DNA from: Actinophytocola sp036378875
GTDB taxonomy: Bacteria > Actinomycetota > Actinomycetes > Mycobacteriales > Pseudonocardiaceae
Assembly (NCBI RefSeq): GCF_036378875.1
Contig: NZ_DASUVO010000130.1
Span: 124,001-188,000, forward strand
DNA: 64,000 nucleotides
Direction: 5' to 3'
Shown here: piece after piece, positions 1-8,386 of the stretch
How positions within the stretch are numbered: position 1 is the stretch's first letter
Layout: every line of letters starts with the position of its first letter
The notes under the pieces: model-generated
The model's database searches: none
What the model was told of the DNA's origin: nothing
What the model saw: only the letters and a program-made list of their open reading frames with translations
Translations under genes and position numbers: made by a program

Positions 1-1
1 C

Positions 2-1069
2 ACGCAGTTCGGCGGCCGGGCACGCAGCGGCTACGACTTCGTCAACAAGGACGCCGACGCCAGCGACTGCCAGGGGCACGGCACGCACGTGGCCGGCACC
101 GTGGCTGGCGCGACCTACGGCGTGGCCAAGCAGGCCAAGATCGTGTCGGTGCGGGTCCTCGACTGCGCGGGCTCCGGCACCTTCTCCGGGATCATCGCCG
201 GGGTCGACTGGGTGACCAAGAACGCCGTCAAACCAGCGGTCGCGAACATGAGCCTCGGCGGTCCCGCCGGCCTGAGCCTGGACACCGCGGTACGCAACTC
301 GATCGCCGCCGGCATCACCTACGTGGTGGCGGCGGGTAACAGCAACACCGACGCCTGCACCGCGTCCCCCGCCCGCGTGGGTGAGGCGATCACCGTCGGT
401 GCGACGGACGCCGCGGACAAGCGGGCCTCGTTCTCCAACCGCGGCACCTGCGTCGACCTGTTCGCGCCCGGCGTGAACGTGCAGTCCGCCACCAAGGACG
501 GCGACACCACGAGCGGCTGGATGAGCGGGACCTCCATGGCCGCGCCGCACGTGGCGGGCGCCGCCGCGATGTACCTGTCGGCCAACCCGGCGGCCACCCC
601 CGCGAAGGTTCGGGACCTGATGGTCGCGCAGGCCACGGCGGGTGTGGTGACCGACGCAGGGACCGGCTCGCCCAACCTGCTGCTGCACACCGGGGCGCTC
701 AGCGCCGCCCCCACCCCGCCACCGGCGTGCACGGTCAGCAGCGACCAGGACCAGGCCATCGCCGACCGGTCGAGCAAGGACACCCGGCTGACGGTCAGTG
801 GCTGCACCGGCCTGGCCTCGACCACCAGCTCGGTGGAGGTGCACGTCAAGCACGCCGACAGGGGAGACCTGACCGTGTCGCTGGTCGCGCCCGACGGCAG
901 CGTGTACGACCTCAGGTCCGCAACGCCCGGCGACGACGTCGCCAACCTCGACGCCGTCTACCGGGTCAACCTCGGCTCCGAGTCGCGCAACGGGACGTGG
1001 ACGCTGCGTGTCAGCGACCGCTACCTCGGCGACACCGGCTACCTCGACCGCTGGGCCCTCACCCTCTGA
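2..1069 (+). CDS. Secreted S8 subtilisin-like serine protease with P-domain (5' partial)
   Basis: The frame is open from the first bases of the window, so the N-terminus (signal peptide, propeptide and catalytic Asp) lies upstream. The catalytic His motif GHGTHVAGT is at about bases 80-106 and the catalytic Ser motif GTSMAAPHVAG at about 529-561, both intact. After a short Pro-rich linker (PTPPPA, near base 715) comes a C-terminal region of about 115 residues with the pattern of a proprotein-convertase P/Homo-B domain (GDLTVSLVAPDG, NGTWTLRVSD). Subtilases of this architecture are normally exported and degrade extracellular protein. Its natural start cannot be seen. The next gene is on the opposite strand and converges on it. 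Confidence 0.93.
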   Translation, partial: TQFGGRARSGYDFVNKDADASDCQGHGTHVAGTVAGATYGVAKQAKIVSVRVLDCAGSGTFSGIIAGVDWVTKNAVKPAVANMSLGGPAGLSLDTAVRNSIAAGITYVVAAGNSNTDACTASPARVGEAITVGATDAADKRASFSNRGTCVDLFAPGVNVQSATKDGDTTSGWMSGTSMAAPHVAGAAAMYLSANPAATPAKVRDLMVAQATAGVVTDAGTGSPNLLLHTGALSAAPTPPPACTVSSDQDQAIADRSSKDTRLTVSGCTGLASTTSSVEVHVKHADRGDLTVSLVAPDGSVYDLRSATPGDDVANLDAVYRVNLGSESRNGTWTLRVSDRYLGDTGYLDRWALTL

Positions 1070-1112
1070 GCCGTGTCGACGGGCTCGACCTGCCTCGGGT
1101 GGGTCGGGCCCG

Positions 1113-2297
1113 TCAGCTGTTCGTGAAGTCCCTGAGCACGCGGTGGAAGTGCTGCACGCCGGGTTCGTTGCGGCCGAACAGGTAGTCGGTGTCCTCGGTC
1201 GCCGCGAGGCCGCGCTGCACACCCTCGCCGGTGAGGTAGTCCTCGTCGAGCACGACGTCGTGGAACCAGTCGCGGGCCTGGTCGGCGGCCTTGACCTCCT
1301 CGTCGTCGACGGGGGCACGCCGGAGCAGGATCAGCTGCTGCGTCCGGGACTCACCGACGGTGCGCCCCGGCATGACCAGCGACACCGCGGTCTGGTGCCG
1401 CAGACCGCCGGCGATCGCCAGGCCGGGGAACAGGAACAGGATCGGGCCGGTGCACGTCGCCGGCTCCCAGTCCGTCGGCGGCGTCCCCACCGCGCCCGCG
1501 ATCGCGCGCAGAGCGAACACGTTGCGCTGGTGTGCCCCCAGGGCGTCGAAGGTGGCCATGTTGGACAGGTTCGTTTTGAACACCGTGGTGCGATGCAGTG
1601 ACGCGAAGTGGTAGCCCTCCAGGTAGCCGTCCACCACGATCTTCCAGTTGGGCCCGTTCAGCACGCGCGTGGAGTGGTGGTGGCAGCCGTCGAGCCGCAG
1701 CGTCTCCAGCAGCGGGAGAGCGGGCCCGAGCCACGTGTCCAGGTCGAACGCCACACCCGGGGTGAGCCCCACGAAGACGACGCCGGCCCGCTCCTCGGCG
1801 GGCAGGGTGATCAACGACCGCTCGGTGCGGTCGACCGGGCCGAACGTCTTCTCGCCGTAGATCCCGGTGAGGCAGCCCTTCAAGTCGTAGGACCATGAGT
1901 GGTAGGGGCACGTGAGCCGGCGCGTCTGCCCGGTGCCCTCGCCGAGGATCTCGGCGCCGCGGTGGCGGCAGGCGTTGATCATCGCGTGCACCTGGCCGTC
2001 GCCGTCCCGGGTGATCAGCACCGGGGTGCCGGCGACGTCGATGGCCTTGTAGGTGTTCGGGCCGGCCAGCTCGCAGGAGAGCGCCAGCGCCAGCGGGACA
2101 CCGTGGTGGATCCGTTCGACCTCGGTGCGGAACAGGGCCGGATCGAGGTAGTTCCGGACCGGCTCCCGCCACTGGCCGTCGGCCAGGTCGGTGGTCTTGT
2201 CCTGGTAGTGCCGGACGAGCCGCGCCATCACGTCGAGCGCGTCCTCGCGCGCGGCGCCGGCCAGGTCGACCGCCCCGACGTACGTTGGGGTCGTCAC
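1113..2297 (-). CDS. Rieske non-heme iron oxygenase, alpha subunit
   Basis: A 394-residue aromatic-ring-hydroxylating oxygenase large subunit. The Rieske [2Fe-2S] ligands are C110-x-H112 and C130-x2-H133 (CRHRG...CPYHSW). The mononuclear iron site is in the segment around residues 223-235 (DGYLEGYHFASLH), with H230 and H235 as probable ligands. Enzymes of this family use electrons from a ferredoxin or reductase to hydroxylate or demethylate a substrate with O2. The GTG start overlaps the stop of the upstream monooxygenase by four bases (GTGA), so the two are translationally coupled. No reductase lies next to it; the ferredoxin at 5743-6060 could serve it. The substrate cannot be read from the sequence. 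Confidence 0.9.
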   Translation of the reverse strand: MTTPTYVGAVDLAGAAREDALDVMARLVRHYQDKTTDLADGQWREPVRNYLDPALFRTEVERIHHGVPLALALSCELAGPNTYKAIDVAGTPVLITRDGDGQVHAMINACRHRGAEILGEGTGQTRRLTCPYHSWSYDLKGCLTGIYGEKTFGPVDRTERSLITLPAEERAGVVFVGLTPGVAFDLDTWLGPALPLLETLRLDGCHHHSTRVLNGPNWKIVVDGYLEGYHFASLHRTTVFKTNLSNMATFDALGAHQRNVFALRAIAGAVGTPPTDWEPATCTGPILFLFPGLAIAGGLRHQTAVSLVMPGRTVGESRTQQLILLRRAPVDDEEVKAADQARDWFHDVVLDEDYLTGEGVQRGLAATEDTDYLFGRNEPGVQHFHRVLRDFTNS

Positions 2298-2635
2298 GAG
2301 ACGTCCTTTCGTTGGGAGGTCATCGGTTCTGCCGCCGTGACCCGGAACCGGTCGAGCTGCCTGGCCACCCGGGTGAGGTGCGCGGTGCGTTCACGGAACG
2401 ACCTGATGTGCGGTGTGTCCAAATGCGCCTGGAGCGCGGCGGCTCCGGTCCAGCGCTCGAAGACGTGGACGCGGCAGGCGTTGAGCGCGTCTCCGGTCAT
2501 GACGTAGGCGAGGCAGCCGGGCTCGGCCAGACTGGCCGCCGTGACCTCCTGGAAGTGCTTCAGCGCCTCGTCCCGGTGTTCGGGCGCCCAGTCGATCCAG
2601 CCGGCCACGATGACCTGTTCCGGTTGTGGGCTCAC
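2294..2635 (-). CDS. ABM-fold antibiotic biosynthesis monooxygenase-like protein
   Basis: A small protein of 113 residues with the ferredoxin-like dimeric alpha/beta-barrel pattern of the ABM/YgiN family (VIVAGWIDWAPEHRDE, EPGCLAYVM, VFERWTGAAALQAHL). Family members are cofactor-poor monooxygenases or small-molecule binders acting on quinols and aromatics. The GTG at 2635 is preferred because AGGGAG lies 8 nt upstream; a GTG at 2644 would add three residues but has no ribosome site. It is first in a two-gene operon with the Rieske oxygenase and diverges from the SDR at 2821 across a shared operator region. Confidence 0.8.
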   Translation of the reverse strand: MSPQPEQVIVAGWIDWAPEHRDEALKHFQEVTAASLAEPGCLAYVMTGDALNACRVHVFERWTGAAALQAHLDTPHIRSFRERTAHLTRVARQLDRFRVTAAEPMTSQRKDVS

Positions 2636-2674
2636 GTCGACCACTCCCTGGCGTTAGATTCTGAAATCGGAGTC

Positions 2675-2800
2675 TAGTAAGTACGTGGTTCGGCAGGCAA
2701 GCCTTCTTCAACGGTCCTTACTTGGGTCAGTCATCAGAAAGTCGGTTCAGGGGCTAGTGGCGGGTCCACTTAGTAACTAGAGTCGGAGGAGAGTAAGTAC
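2675..2800. promoter_or_regulatory. Divergent promoter region with AGT(A/T)ACT-type operators
   Basis: This is the control region between the ABM/Rieske operon (minus) and the SDR operon (plus). AGTAACT at 2772-2778 is a 7-base palindrome with a central A. A degenerate 9-base direct repeat, AGTAAGTAC, occurs at 2676-2684 and again at 2792-2800, and a reverse-strand relative, CTTACTT, is at 2717-2723. The same core (AGTTACT, the reverse complement of AGTAACT) recurs at 17880, 17926, 22536 and 22556. It is probably bound by one regulator, possibly a TetR protein of this island; the binding protein is not identified. Confidence 0.5.
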
Positions 2801-2820
2801 CTCGAGTCGAGGAGGACCCG

Positions 2821-3585
2821 ATGGACCTCGGGCTGACCGGACGCAAGGCGTTGGTGACCGGGGCCAGTCGTGGGATCGGCCGGGCGATCGCCGAGGTGTT
2901 GGCGGCCGAGGGCTGTTCACTGGCCATCTGTGCCCGTGGTCGGGAAGGCATCGACAAGGCGGCAGCCGAGCTTGCGGCCTCCGGCGTGACGATCGTCGCC
3001 GAGGCGGTCGACGTGTCCGATGTGGACGAATTGCGTGGGTTCGTCGCGACGGCGGCAGCCGGGCTGGGCGGCCTGGACATCGTGGTCTCGAACGTCTCCG
3101 CCGGCAACACCCGAGGCGATGGCGCCTGGGAGGCCAGCCTGCGAGGAGACCTCGTCGCCTTCGCCGAGCTGGCGGCCGCCGCCGTGCCGCACCTGCGCCG
3201 CGGCGACGCGGCCGCGATCATCGCGATCGGCTCGACGAGCGCGTCCGACACCGTCCGACCGGCCGGACCGACGCCCTACTCGGCCATGAAGGCCGCGGTG
3301 ACACAGCACGCCGCCGCACTCGCCCAGTCCCTCGCCCCCGAGGGCATCCGCGTCAACACGGTCTCACCGGGACCGGTCGACTTTCCCGGCGGGCCGTGGC
3401 AACAGATCAGGAACGCGCGGCCGGAGGTGTACGACGAGGTGCTCGGCAAGCTCCCCATCGGCCGGTACGGTGCCGCCGAGGACATCGCGAACGCCGTCGC
3501 GTTCCTCGCCAGCCCTCGCGCGTCCTTCGTCGTCGGCGCCAACCTCGTCGTCGACGGCGGCCTCCTCCACCGGGTCCAGCTCTAG
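2821..3585 (+). CDS. SDR family oxidoreductase
   Basis: A classical short-chain dehydrogenase of 254 residues. The NAD(P) motif TGASRGIG is near residue 14, the active-site YSAMK pair lies near residues 156-160, and the C-terminal VDGGLL block is typical of FabG-like enzymes. It should oxidise a hydroxyl or reduce a carbonyl on the pathway intermediate. The ATG start has GAGGAGG five bases upstream. It leads a tightly packed plus-strand operon (SDR, ThuA-like, Rieske, ferredoxin, small protein, MDR, SDR) in which nearly every junction overlaps. One of at least four SDRs in this island. Confidence 0.92.
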   Translation: MDLGLTGRKALVTGASRGIGRAIAEVLAAEGCSLAICARGREGIDKAAAELAASGVTIVAEAVDVSDVDELRGFVATAAAGLGGLDIVVSNVSAGNTRGDGAWEASLRGDLVAFAELAAAAVPHLRRGDAAAIIAIGSTSASDTVRPAGPTPYSAMKAAVTQHAAALAQSLAPEGIRVNTVSPGPVDFPGGPWQQIRNARPEVYDEVLGKLPIGRYGAAEDIANAVAFLASPRASFVVGANLVVDGGLLHRVQL

Positions 3586-4343
3586 TGCGGCGCCCGCCGG
3601 TCCGCGCGGTCCTCGTGTGCGGGGGCCGCTGGCACGACTTCGACCACGCCCGCCTGCGCCTGCTCGACCTGCTCGCCGTGCACGAGCGGGTCCGCACCAG
3701 GGTCTTCGAGGACTACGCGTGTGTCGACGCGCTGCGTGCGGCGGATCTGCTGGTCACCTACACCTGCGACGTCCGGCCGACACCCGTGCAGCAACGGGAG
3801 CTGGCCGAGTTCGTCGAGCGGGGTGGGCGCTGGCTCGCGCTGCACGGGACGAACGCGGCGATCGACCCGCCTTCCCCCGGCGGTCCGCGCGTCTTCCGCA
3901 CGCCCCGGGTGCTCGGAGAGGTCGCCACGGTCCTGGGCAGCCAGTTCCTCGGCCACCCGAGGATCGCGCCGTACACAGTGGACGTGACCGCGCCCCGCCA
4001 CCCGATCGTCGCGGGCATCGGACCGTTCGAGGTGGCCGACGAGCTGTACGTCAGCGAACAGCACGGCCCGCTGGAAGTGTTGCTGCACACCAGGTTCCTC
4101 GGTGACTGTCCCGGCTTCGCCGAAGGGCGCGGCAGCGGCGACGAGCCGGTCCTCTACCTGCGCGGGCACGGCGCGGGCACGGTCTGCTACTGCACGCTCG
4201 GACACTGCCGAGGACGCTACGACGTCCAGGACCTCGGCGTCGCGGACACCGGGGACGTGGACCGGGGGAGCTGGTCGGTGCCCGAGTTCACCACGATCCT
4301 CGCCCGTTGCGTCGACTACCTACTCCCGAAGGAGGTTCGATGA
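3585..4343 (+). CDS. ThuA-like domain protein
   Basis: A 252-residue protein of the ThuA / class I glutamine-amidotransferase-like fold: VLVCGGRWHDF at the N-terminus, DLLVTYTCD, GGRWLALHGTNAA, then HPIVAGI and ADELYV, and a C-terminal GAGTVCYCTLGH strand. ThuA was first linked to trehalose and disaccharide metabolism, but most members have no assigned reaction. The GTG start shares one base with the SDR stop (TAGTG), and the ORF is open further upstream inside the SDR, which is ignored. A second, divergent ThuA-like gene lies at 17010-17876 in the same island, so the fold probably has a dedicated step in this pathway. Confidence 0.8.
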   Translation: MRRPPVRAVLVCGGRWHDFDHARLRLLDLLAVHERVRTRVFEDYACVDALRAADLLVTYTCDVRPTPVQQRELAEFVERGGRWLALHGTNAAIDPPSPGGPRVFRTPRVLGEVATVLGSQFLGHPRIAPYTVDVTAPRHPIVAGIGPFEVADELYVSEQHGPLEVLLHTRFLGDCPGFAEGRGSGDEPVLYLRGHGAGTVCYCTLGHCRGRYDVQDLGVADTGDVDRGSWSVPEFTTILARCVDYLLPKEVR

Positions 4344-5746
4344 CCGCCACACAGGAGCCAGGGGCAGCGCGCTGTCCCGGCCCCAGCGTGCAGGACTACC
4401 TGGACCGTGACTCACGGCCGGTGCCAACGACGCTGCGCTACGACGCCAACGACTACCTCGGCAGCGACGACATCGACGTCGAGCGCTTCACCTCCCCTGA
4501 GTGGGCCCGCCGCGAGATGGACAAGGTCTGGCGCAAGGTGTGGCAGTTCGCCTGCCTCGAACAGGAGATCCCCGAGGTCGGCGACCACGAGGTGTACGAG
4601 ATCGGCACCGACTCCGTGCTGATCGTCCGTACCGGGCCGGAGAAGATCCAGGCGTTCGTGAACGTCTGCCTGCACCGCGGGCGCAAGCTTCGCACCGCGG
4701 GCGGCAACGTGCCGGAGTTCCGCTGCCCGTTCCACGGCTTCACCTGGAACCTCGACGGGTCGCTCAAGGGCCTGCCGTGTGTGTGGGACTTCCCCCATGT
4801 GGACGCCGAGAAGTTCGGCCTGCCCGAGGTGGCTGTGGACACCTGGCGTGGCTTCGTGTTCGTCAACCTCGACCCCTACGCGGAACCCCTCGCCGACCAC
4901 CTCGGCACCTTCGTCGATCACTTCATCTGGCCCCTCGAGGACCGCCACAAGGCATTGCACGTCGCGAAGGTGTTGCCGTGCAACTGGAAGGTGGCCCAGG
5001 ACGCGTTCATCGAGGCCTTCCACGTCATCGCGACGCACCCGCAGCTGCTGCCCTGGCTCGCCGACGCGAACTCCCAGTACGACGCGACGGCCGACCAGCC
5101 CAACTGGAGCCGGATGATCAACATCCAGGGTGCGCCCAGTCCACACGTGGCGGACATGGTCACCGAGCAGGACGTCCTGGAGGCCTTCTACTTCTCCCGC
5201 TCCTTCTACGCCGCGACGCAGGGGCGGGATCTCCAGGCGCCAGAAGGGGAGGACCTGCCACAGGTGCCGGAGGGCGGCACCGCGCGGGCCGTGCTCGCCG
5301 CGCGAATGCGTGACCAGCTCTCGGCGGCGTCGGACGCCGACTACTCCGGTGTGTCGGACAGCGAGATGCTGGACGCGATGCACCACCTGGTGTTCCCCAA
5401 CTTCCATCCCTGGGGCGGGGTCAAGAGCAACATCATCTACCGGTTCCGGCCGGACGGCCTCGATCCCGACTCGTGTATCGCGGAGATCATCTACATGTCG
5501 GCCCCGCCGAAGGACGGCCCGCGGCCGGCGCCTGCGAAGATCCGCTGGGTCCCCGAGGACACGCTGTTCGCCGACATTCCCGAGCTGGGCCTTGTCGGTC
5601 CGGTGTTCGACCAGGACTGCGAGAACCTGCCGTACGTCCAGCAGGGACTCAAGGCGATGCGGAAACCCGGGATCACGTTGAGCAACTACCAGGAGAGTCG
5701 GATCCGGCACTTCAACCGCACGCTCGACCTGTGGATGTCGACGTGA
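4340..5746 (+). CDS. Rieske non-heme iron oxygenase, alpha subunit (second)
   Basis: A 468-residue ring-hydroxylating oxygenase large subunit. Rieske ligands are C110-x-H112 and C129-x2-H132 (CLHRG...CPFHGFTW). The catalytic iron site is around residues 221-233 (DAFIEAFHVIATH) with H228 and H233. It is longer than the Rieske protein at 1113-2297 and not a close copy, so it probably acts on a different intermediate. The ATG start has GGAGG eight bases upstream and overlaps the ThuA stop (ATGA). The ferredoxin gene follows with a GTGA overlap and is the obvious electron donor; no ferredoxin reductase is seen nearby. Confidence 0.92.
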   Translation: MTATQEPGAARCPGPSVQDYLDRDSRPVPTTLRYDANDYLGSDDIDVERFTSPEWARREMDKVWRKVWQFACLEQEIPEVGDHEVYEIGTDSVLIVRTGPEKIQAFVNVCLHRGRKLRTAGGNVPEFRCPFHGFTWNLDGSLKGLPCVWDFPHVDAEKFGLPEVAVDTWRGFVFVNLDPYAEPLADHLGTFVDHFIWPLEDRHKALHVAKVLPCNWKVAQDAFIEAFHVIATHPQLLPWLADANSQYDATADQPNWSRMINIQGAPSPHVADMVTEQDVLEAFYFSRSFYAATQGRDLQAPEGEDLPQVPEGGTARAVLAARMRDQLSAASDADYSGVSDSEMLDAMHHLVFPNFHPWGGVKSNIIYRFRPDGLDPDSCIAEIIYMSAPPKDGPRPAPAKIRWVPEDTLFADIPELGLVGPVFDQDCENLPYVQQGLKAMRKPGITLSNYQESRIRHFNRTLDLWMST

Positions 5747-6060
5747 CCGCGACGGTGATCGTGCGGCCGGCCGGGATCGAGCTGGAGCTCGCCGACGGGG
5801 AGCCGTTGCTGCGGGCCGCCGAACGCCTCGGCTACCGCTGGCCGACGATCTGCGGCGGCCTCGGCACGTGTCGCACGTGCTTCGTGGAGGTCGACGAGGG
5901 GCGGGAGTCCTGTTCGGACATCGGTGGGCTGGAACGGGAAGGCATCGAGGCCCTGCGGCGGCCGCTCGACGGTCGCACCCGGCTCGCCTGTCAGCTGACC
6001 GTGACCGGTGGGACGGTGACGGTCGTCAAGCGCGGCGTGCGACGCCGCACCGAGGAGTGA
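5743..6060 (+). CDS. [2Fe-2S] plant-type ferredoxin
   Basis: A 105-residue ferredoxin of the chloroplast/adrenodoxin type. Cluster ligands are C37-x5-C43-x2-C46 and C83 (ICGGLGTCRTC ... LACQL); C57 is an extra cysteine outside the usual set. It should carry single electrons to the Rieske oxygenase encoded immediately upstream, and possibly to the one at 1113-2297. The GTG start overlaps the oxygenase stop by four bases; the same frame is open upstream but runs inside the oxygenase. A partner NAD(P)H reductase is not encoded next to it. Confidence 0.88.
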   Translation: MTATVIVRPAGIELELADGEPLLRAAERLGYRWPTICGGLGTCRTCFVEVDEGRESCSDIGGLEREGIEALRRPLDGRTRLACQLTVTGGTVTVVKRGVRRRTEE

Positions 6061-6065
6061 GCCAG

Positions 6066-6287
6066 GTGTCAGAAGCGAAGGAAGTGGTCCACCCGCTGAC
6101 CAGGCAGGTGTACCGGCTCACCGACGACGGTCTCGTCGAGGTCTACGACCCGGAGACCGGCCGGCGCGGGATCTTCGACGAGCACGCCCGCTGGCAGTCC
6201 GGCGAGCTGCGGCACGCCGACATGCAGATCACCGGCTGGGTGGGCAGGCTCGCCCGGCGCCGCACGGTCACGCGGGAAGACGAGTGA
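6066..6287 (+). CDS. Small conserved-context protein, unknown function
   Basis: A 73-residue protein with no family I recognise. It starts at GTG 6066, five bases after the ferredoxin stop, and its stop overlaps the next gene's GTG start by four bases, so it is embedded in the operon and very probably real. It is charged and has no signal peptide, membrane segment or cysteine. Readable blocks are HPLTRQVYRLTDDGLVEVYD and HADMQITGWVGRL. Its place between the ferredoxin and the MDR reductase suggests an accessory or binding role for the oxygenase system, which is only an inference. Confidence 0.65.
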   Translation: MSEAKEVVHPLTRQVYRLTDDGLVEVYDPETGRRGIFDEHARWQSGELRHADMQITGWVGRLARRRTVTREDE

Positions 6288-7294
6288 CCACGCGCACCAC
6301 GCGGGCGGTGTGCCTCGTGCGCCGCCCGGCGCGGGACCCCGTGCCGGAGGACTTCGCGATCGAGGAGCGGCCGCTGCCCGCCCTCGGCGCCGGTCAGCTG
6401 CTCGTGCGGAACGTGTACCTGAGTGTCGATCCCTCGTTGCGCGGTCGCCTCCAGCAGGCGCGGATGCACTACACGCACAACCTGGTGCCGGGCGAGCCTC
6501 TCGACGGCAGGGCGTTGGGTGAGGTCGTCGCCAGCCGCACGCCGGGCATCGAGCCAGGGCGGTTCGTCCGCCACCAGCTCGGCTGGCGTGAGCACGCGGT
6601 GGTCGAGGCCCGGCACGTGTCCATCGTGGACCCCGTGCTCGCTCCCTTGCCGACCTGGTTGGGTCTGCTCGGTTCGACGGGTTTCACCGCCTACGTCGGG
6701 CTGTTGCGGGCCGGCGAGCTGCGTCCGGGGGACACGGTCTTCGTGTCGGCCGCCGCCGGCGCGGTGGGCAGTGCCGCCGGTCAGTTCGCCCGGCTGCTCG
6801 GCGCCAAACGGGTCGTCGGCAGCGCAGGAAGCGAGCGGAAGCGACGGGTGCTGACCGAGGAGTTCCGCTACGACGGCGCGCTCGACTACCGGGCCGAGCG
6901 CGTCCGCGACGGCCTGGCCCGGCTCGCGCCGCACGGCATCGACCTGTACTTCGACAACGTCGGCGGCGAACACCTCGTGGCGGCCCTGCACGCGCTGCGG
7001 CCCGGCGGCCGGGTCGCACTGTGCGGCGCGATGTCCCGGGACGGCGAGACACACGACCTCCGGCACCTGATGCAGGCCGTGCTGAAGCGGATCACGTTGC
7101 GTGGCTTCATCGTGCGCGACCACGAGGACCTGCGGCCGGAGTTCGAGAGGTGCGTCGCGGGTTGGCTCGCCTCGGGTGAGCTGGTCGCGCGGGAGACGGT
7201 GGTCGAGGGTCTGGACAACGCCGTCGGCGCGTGGCTCTCCATGCTGCGTGGCGGGAACATCGGCAAGATGCTCGTTCAGGTTGGTGAGGCATGA
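6284..7294 (+). CDS. NADP-dependent MDR oxidoreductase (PTGR/CurA-like)
   Basis: A 336-residue zinc-free medium-chain reductase. The N-terminal block YLSVDPSLRGRL and the cofactor region VFVSAAAGAVGSAAGQFARLLG, followed by YFDNVGGEHL, are typical of the leukotriene-B4 dehydrogenase / prostaglandin reductase group, which reduces the C=C bond of alpha,beta-unsaturated ketones or aldehydes with NADPH. In this operon it probably saturates an enone intermediate. The GTG start overlaps the previous stop (GTGA) and its own stop overlaps the next ATG (ATGA). Confidence 0.88.
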   Translation: MTTRTTRAVCLVRRPARDPVPEDFAIEERPLPALGAGQLLVRNVYLSVDPSLRGRLQQARMHYTHNLVPGEPLDGRALGEVVASRTPGIEPGRFVRHQLGWREHAVVEARHVSIVDPVLAPLPTWLGLLGSTGFTAYVGLLRAGELRPGDTVFVSAAAGAVGSAAGQFARLLGAKRVVGSAGSERKRRVLTEEFRYDGALDYRAERVRDGLARLAPHGIDLYFDNVGGEHLVAALHALRPGGRVALCGAMSRDGETHDLRHLMQAVLKRITLRGFIVRDHEDLRPEFERCVAGWLASGELVARETVVEGLDNAVGAWLSMLRGGNIGKMLVQVGEA

Positions 7295-8052
7295 TGGACT
7301 TCTCGGGTACGGTCGCACTGGTCACCGGAGCCGGGAGCGGCATGGGGCGCGCGACGGCGCTCGCGTTCGCCTCGGCCGGGGCGAAGGTGGTCGTCGGCGA
7401 CGTCGACGACGCCGGAGGCACGCGGACCGTCGAGGACATCGAGTCGGCCGGTGGCACGGCGAGCTACGTCCATGTGGACGTGTCCCGCGATGCCGAGGTG
7501 GCCGCGCTCGTGGCCCATGCCGCCGACACCTACGGCGGCCTCGACCACGCGGTGAACTGCGCCGCCATCGAGATCGAGACCGCCGCGCTGCCGGACTGTC
7601 CGGAAGAGACGTTCGATCGTGTCGTCGCGGTGAACCTCAAGGGTGTCTTCCTCTGCCTCAGGCACGAGATCGCGCAGATGAGGCGCGGCGGCCGGGGCGC
7701 GATCGTGAACATCGCCTCGGTGAACGCGTTCCGTCCGCAGCCGCACCAACCGGTCTACACGGCGACGAAGCACGCGGTGCTCGGGCTCACCAGATCCGCG
7801 GCGATCGACCACGCCGCGGAGGGGATCCGGGTCAACGCGATCTGTCCGGGCGGCATCGACACGCCGATGCTGCGGAACTCCATGGCGCGCAAGGGGCGGG
7901 ACCCGGACGAGGTGGCGTCCCGGCTCAGCCTGGCGAACCGGTTCGGCGCACCGGAGGAGATCGCGAAGGCGGCGCTGTGGTTGTGTTCGGACGACTCGGC
8001 GTACACCTTCGGTCACGCGCTGGCCGTCGACGGCGGCTACCTGGCGAGGTGA
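7291..8052 (+). CDS. SDR family oxidoreductase
   Basis: A 253-residue classical SDR: TGAGSGMG cofactor motif near residue 12, active-site YTATK near residues 153-157, and a terminal AVDGGYLAR. It is last in the 2821-8052 operon and is coupled to the MDR gene by an ATGA overlap. Its C-terminal end abuts the remains of a TetR gene on the other strand. Substrate unknown; the context implies a secondary alcohol or ketone of the same pathway. Confidence 0.9.
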   Translation: MMDFSGTVALVTGAGSGMGRATALAFASAGAKVVVGDVDDAGGTRTVEDIESAGGTASYVHVDVSRDAEVAALVAHAADTYGGLDHAVNCAAIEIETAALPDCPEETFDRVVAVNLKGVFLCLRHEIAQMRRGGRGAIVNIASVNAFRPQPHQPVYTATKHAVLGLTRSAAIDHAAEGIRVNAICPGGIDTPMLRNSMARKGRDPDEVASRLSLANRFGAPEEIAKAALWLCSDDSAYTFGHALAVDGGYLAR

Positions 8053-8248
8053 GGACATTTGAATTGTGCCCGGATACCAACAAATCCCGCCTGTCCGTGA
8101 AGTAATGGCCGGCGATCGCGGTGCGACAGTTCGTGGCTCACGCCATGTTTCGCATGGTGCGGGCATCGATCCCACCTGCGACGATGGCGCCTGCGATGAT
8201 TTCCGCCACCTGCCGGCAGAGAAATTCGTGCCCGACCCGTTTCGGCAT
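8053..8248 (-). pseudogene. Remnant of a TetR-family regulator (N-terminal HTH only)
   Basis: Reading the minus strand from ATG 8248 gives MPKRVGHEFLCRQVAEIIA and then GGIDARTMRNMA, an opening typical of actinobacterial TetR proteins. A TGA at 8140-8138 interrupts it. The same frame then continues with TAIAGHYFTDRRDLLVSG, the end of a TetR helix-turn-helix, and runs into the stop of the SDR gene. The ligand-binding domain is missing. GGGAAG lies a few bases upstream of the ATG. The fragment faces away from the 8387 gene, as a regulator of that promoter would. A sequencing error could explain the stop but not the missing C-terminal half. Confidence 0.72.
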
Positions 8249-8294
8249 TGACTTCCCTTCTCCGCCCCGTATATTACCTGTGTCACATAACACG
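8248..8294 (+). promoter_or_regulatory. Promoter of the 8387-12533 operon with GTGT-N6-ACAC operator
   Basis: TTGACT (8248-8253) and TATATT (8270-8275) form -35 and -10 boxes with a 16-base spacer. Around the predicted start lies the inverted repeat GTGTCACATAACAC (8280-8293). This placement suits a repressor operator; the pattern also resembles a CRP site (TGTG-N8-CACA type). The -35 box touches the start codon of the broken TetR gene. The whole gap 8053-8386 holds only the TetR remnant, this promoter and the ribosome site AGGAGGT at 8372-8378. Confidence 0.55.
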
Positions 8295-8386
8295 CGTTGG
8301 ATAAAAGGTTATTACCTCACAAGCCATCCGTGTCCCCAGTCGCCGGTCCACTGTGGTGCCGGCGTGCATTCAGGAGGTACGTCGAC

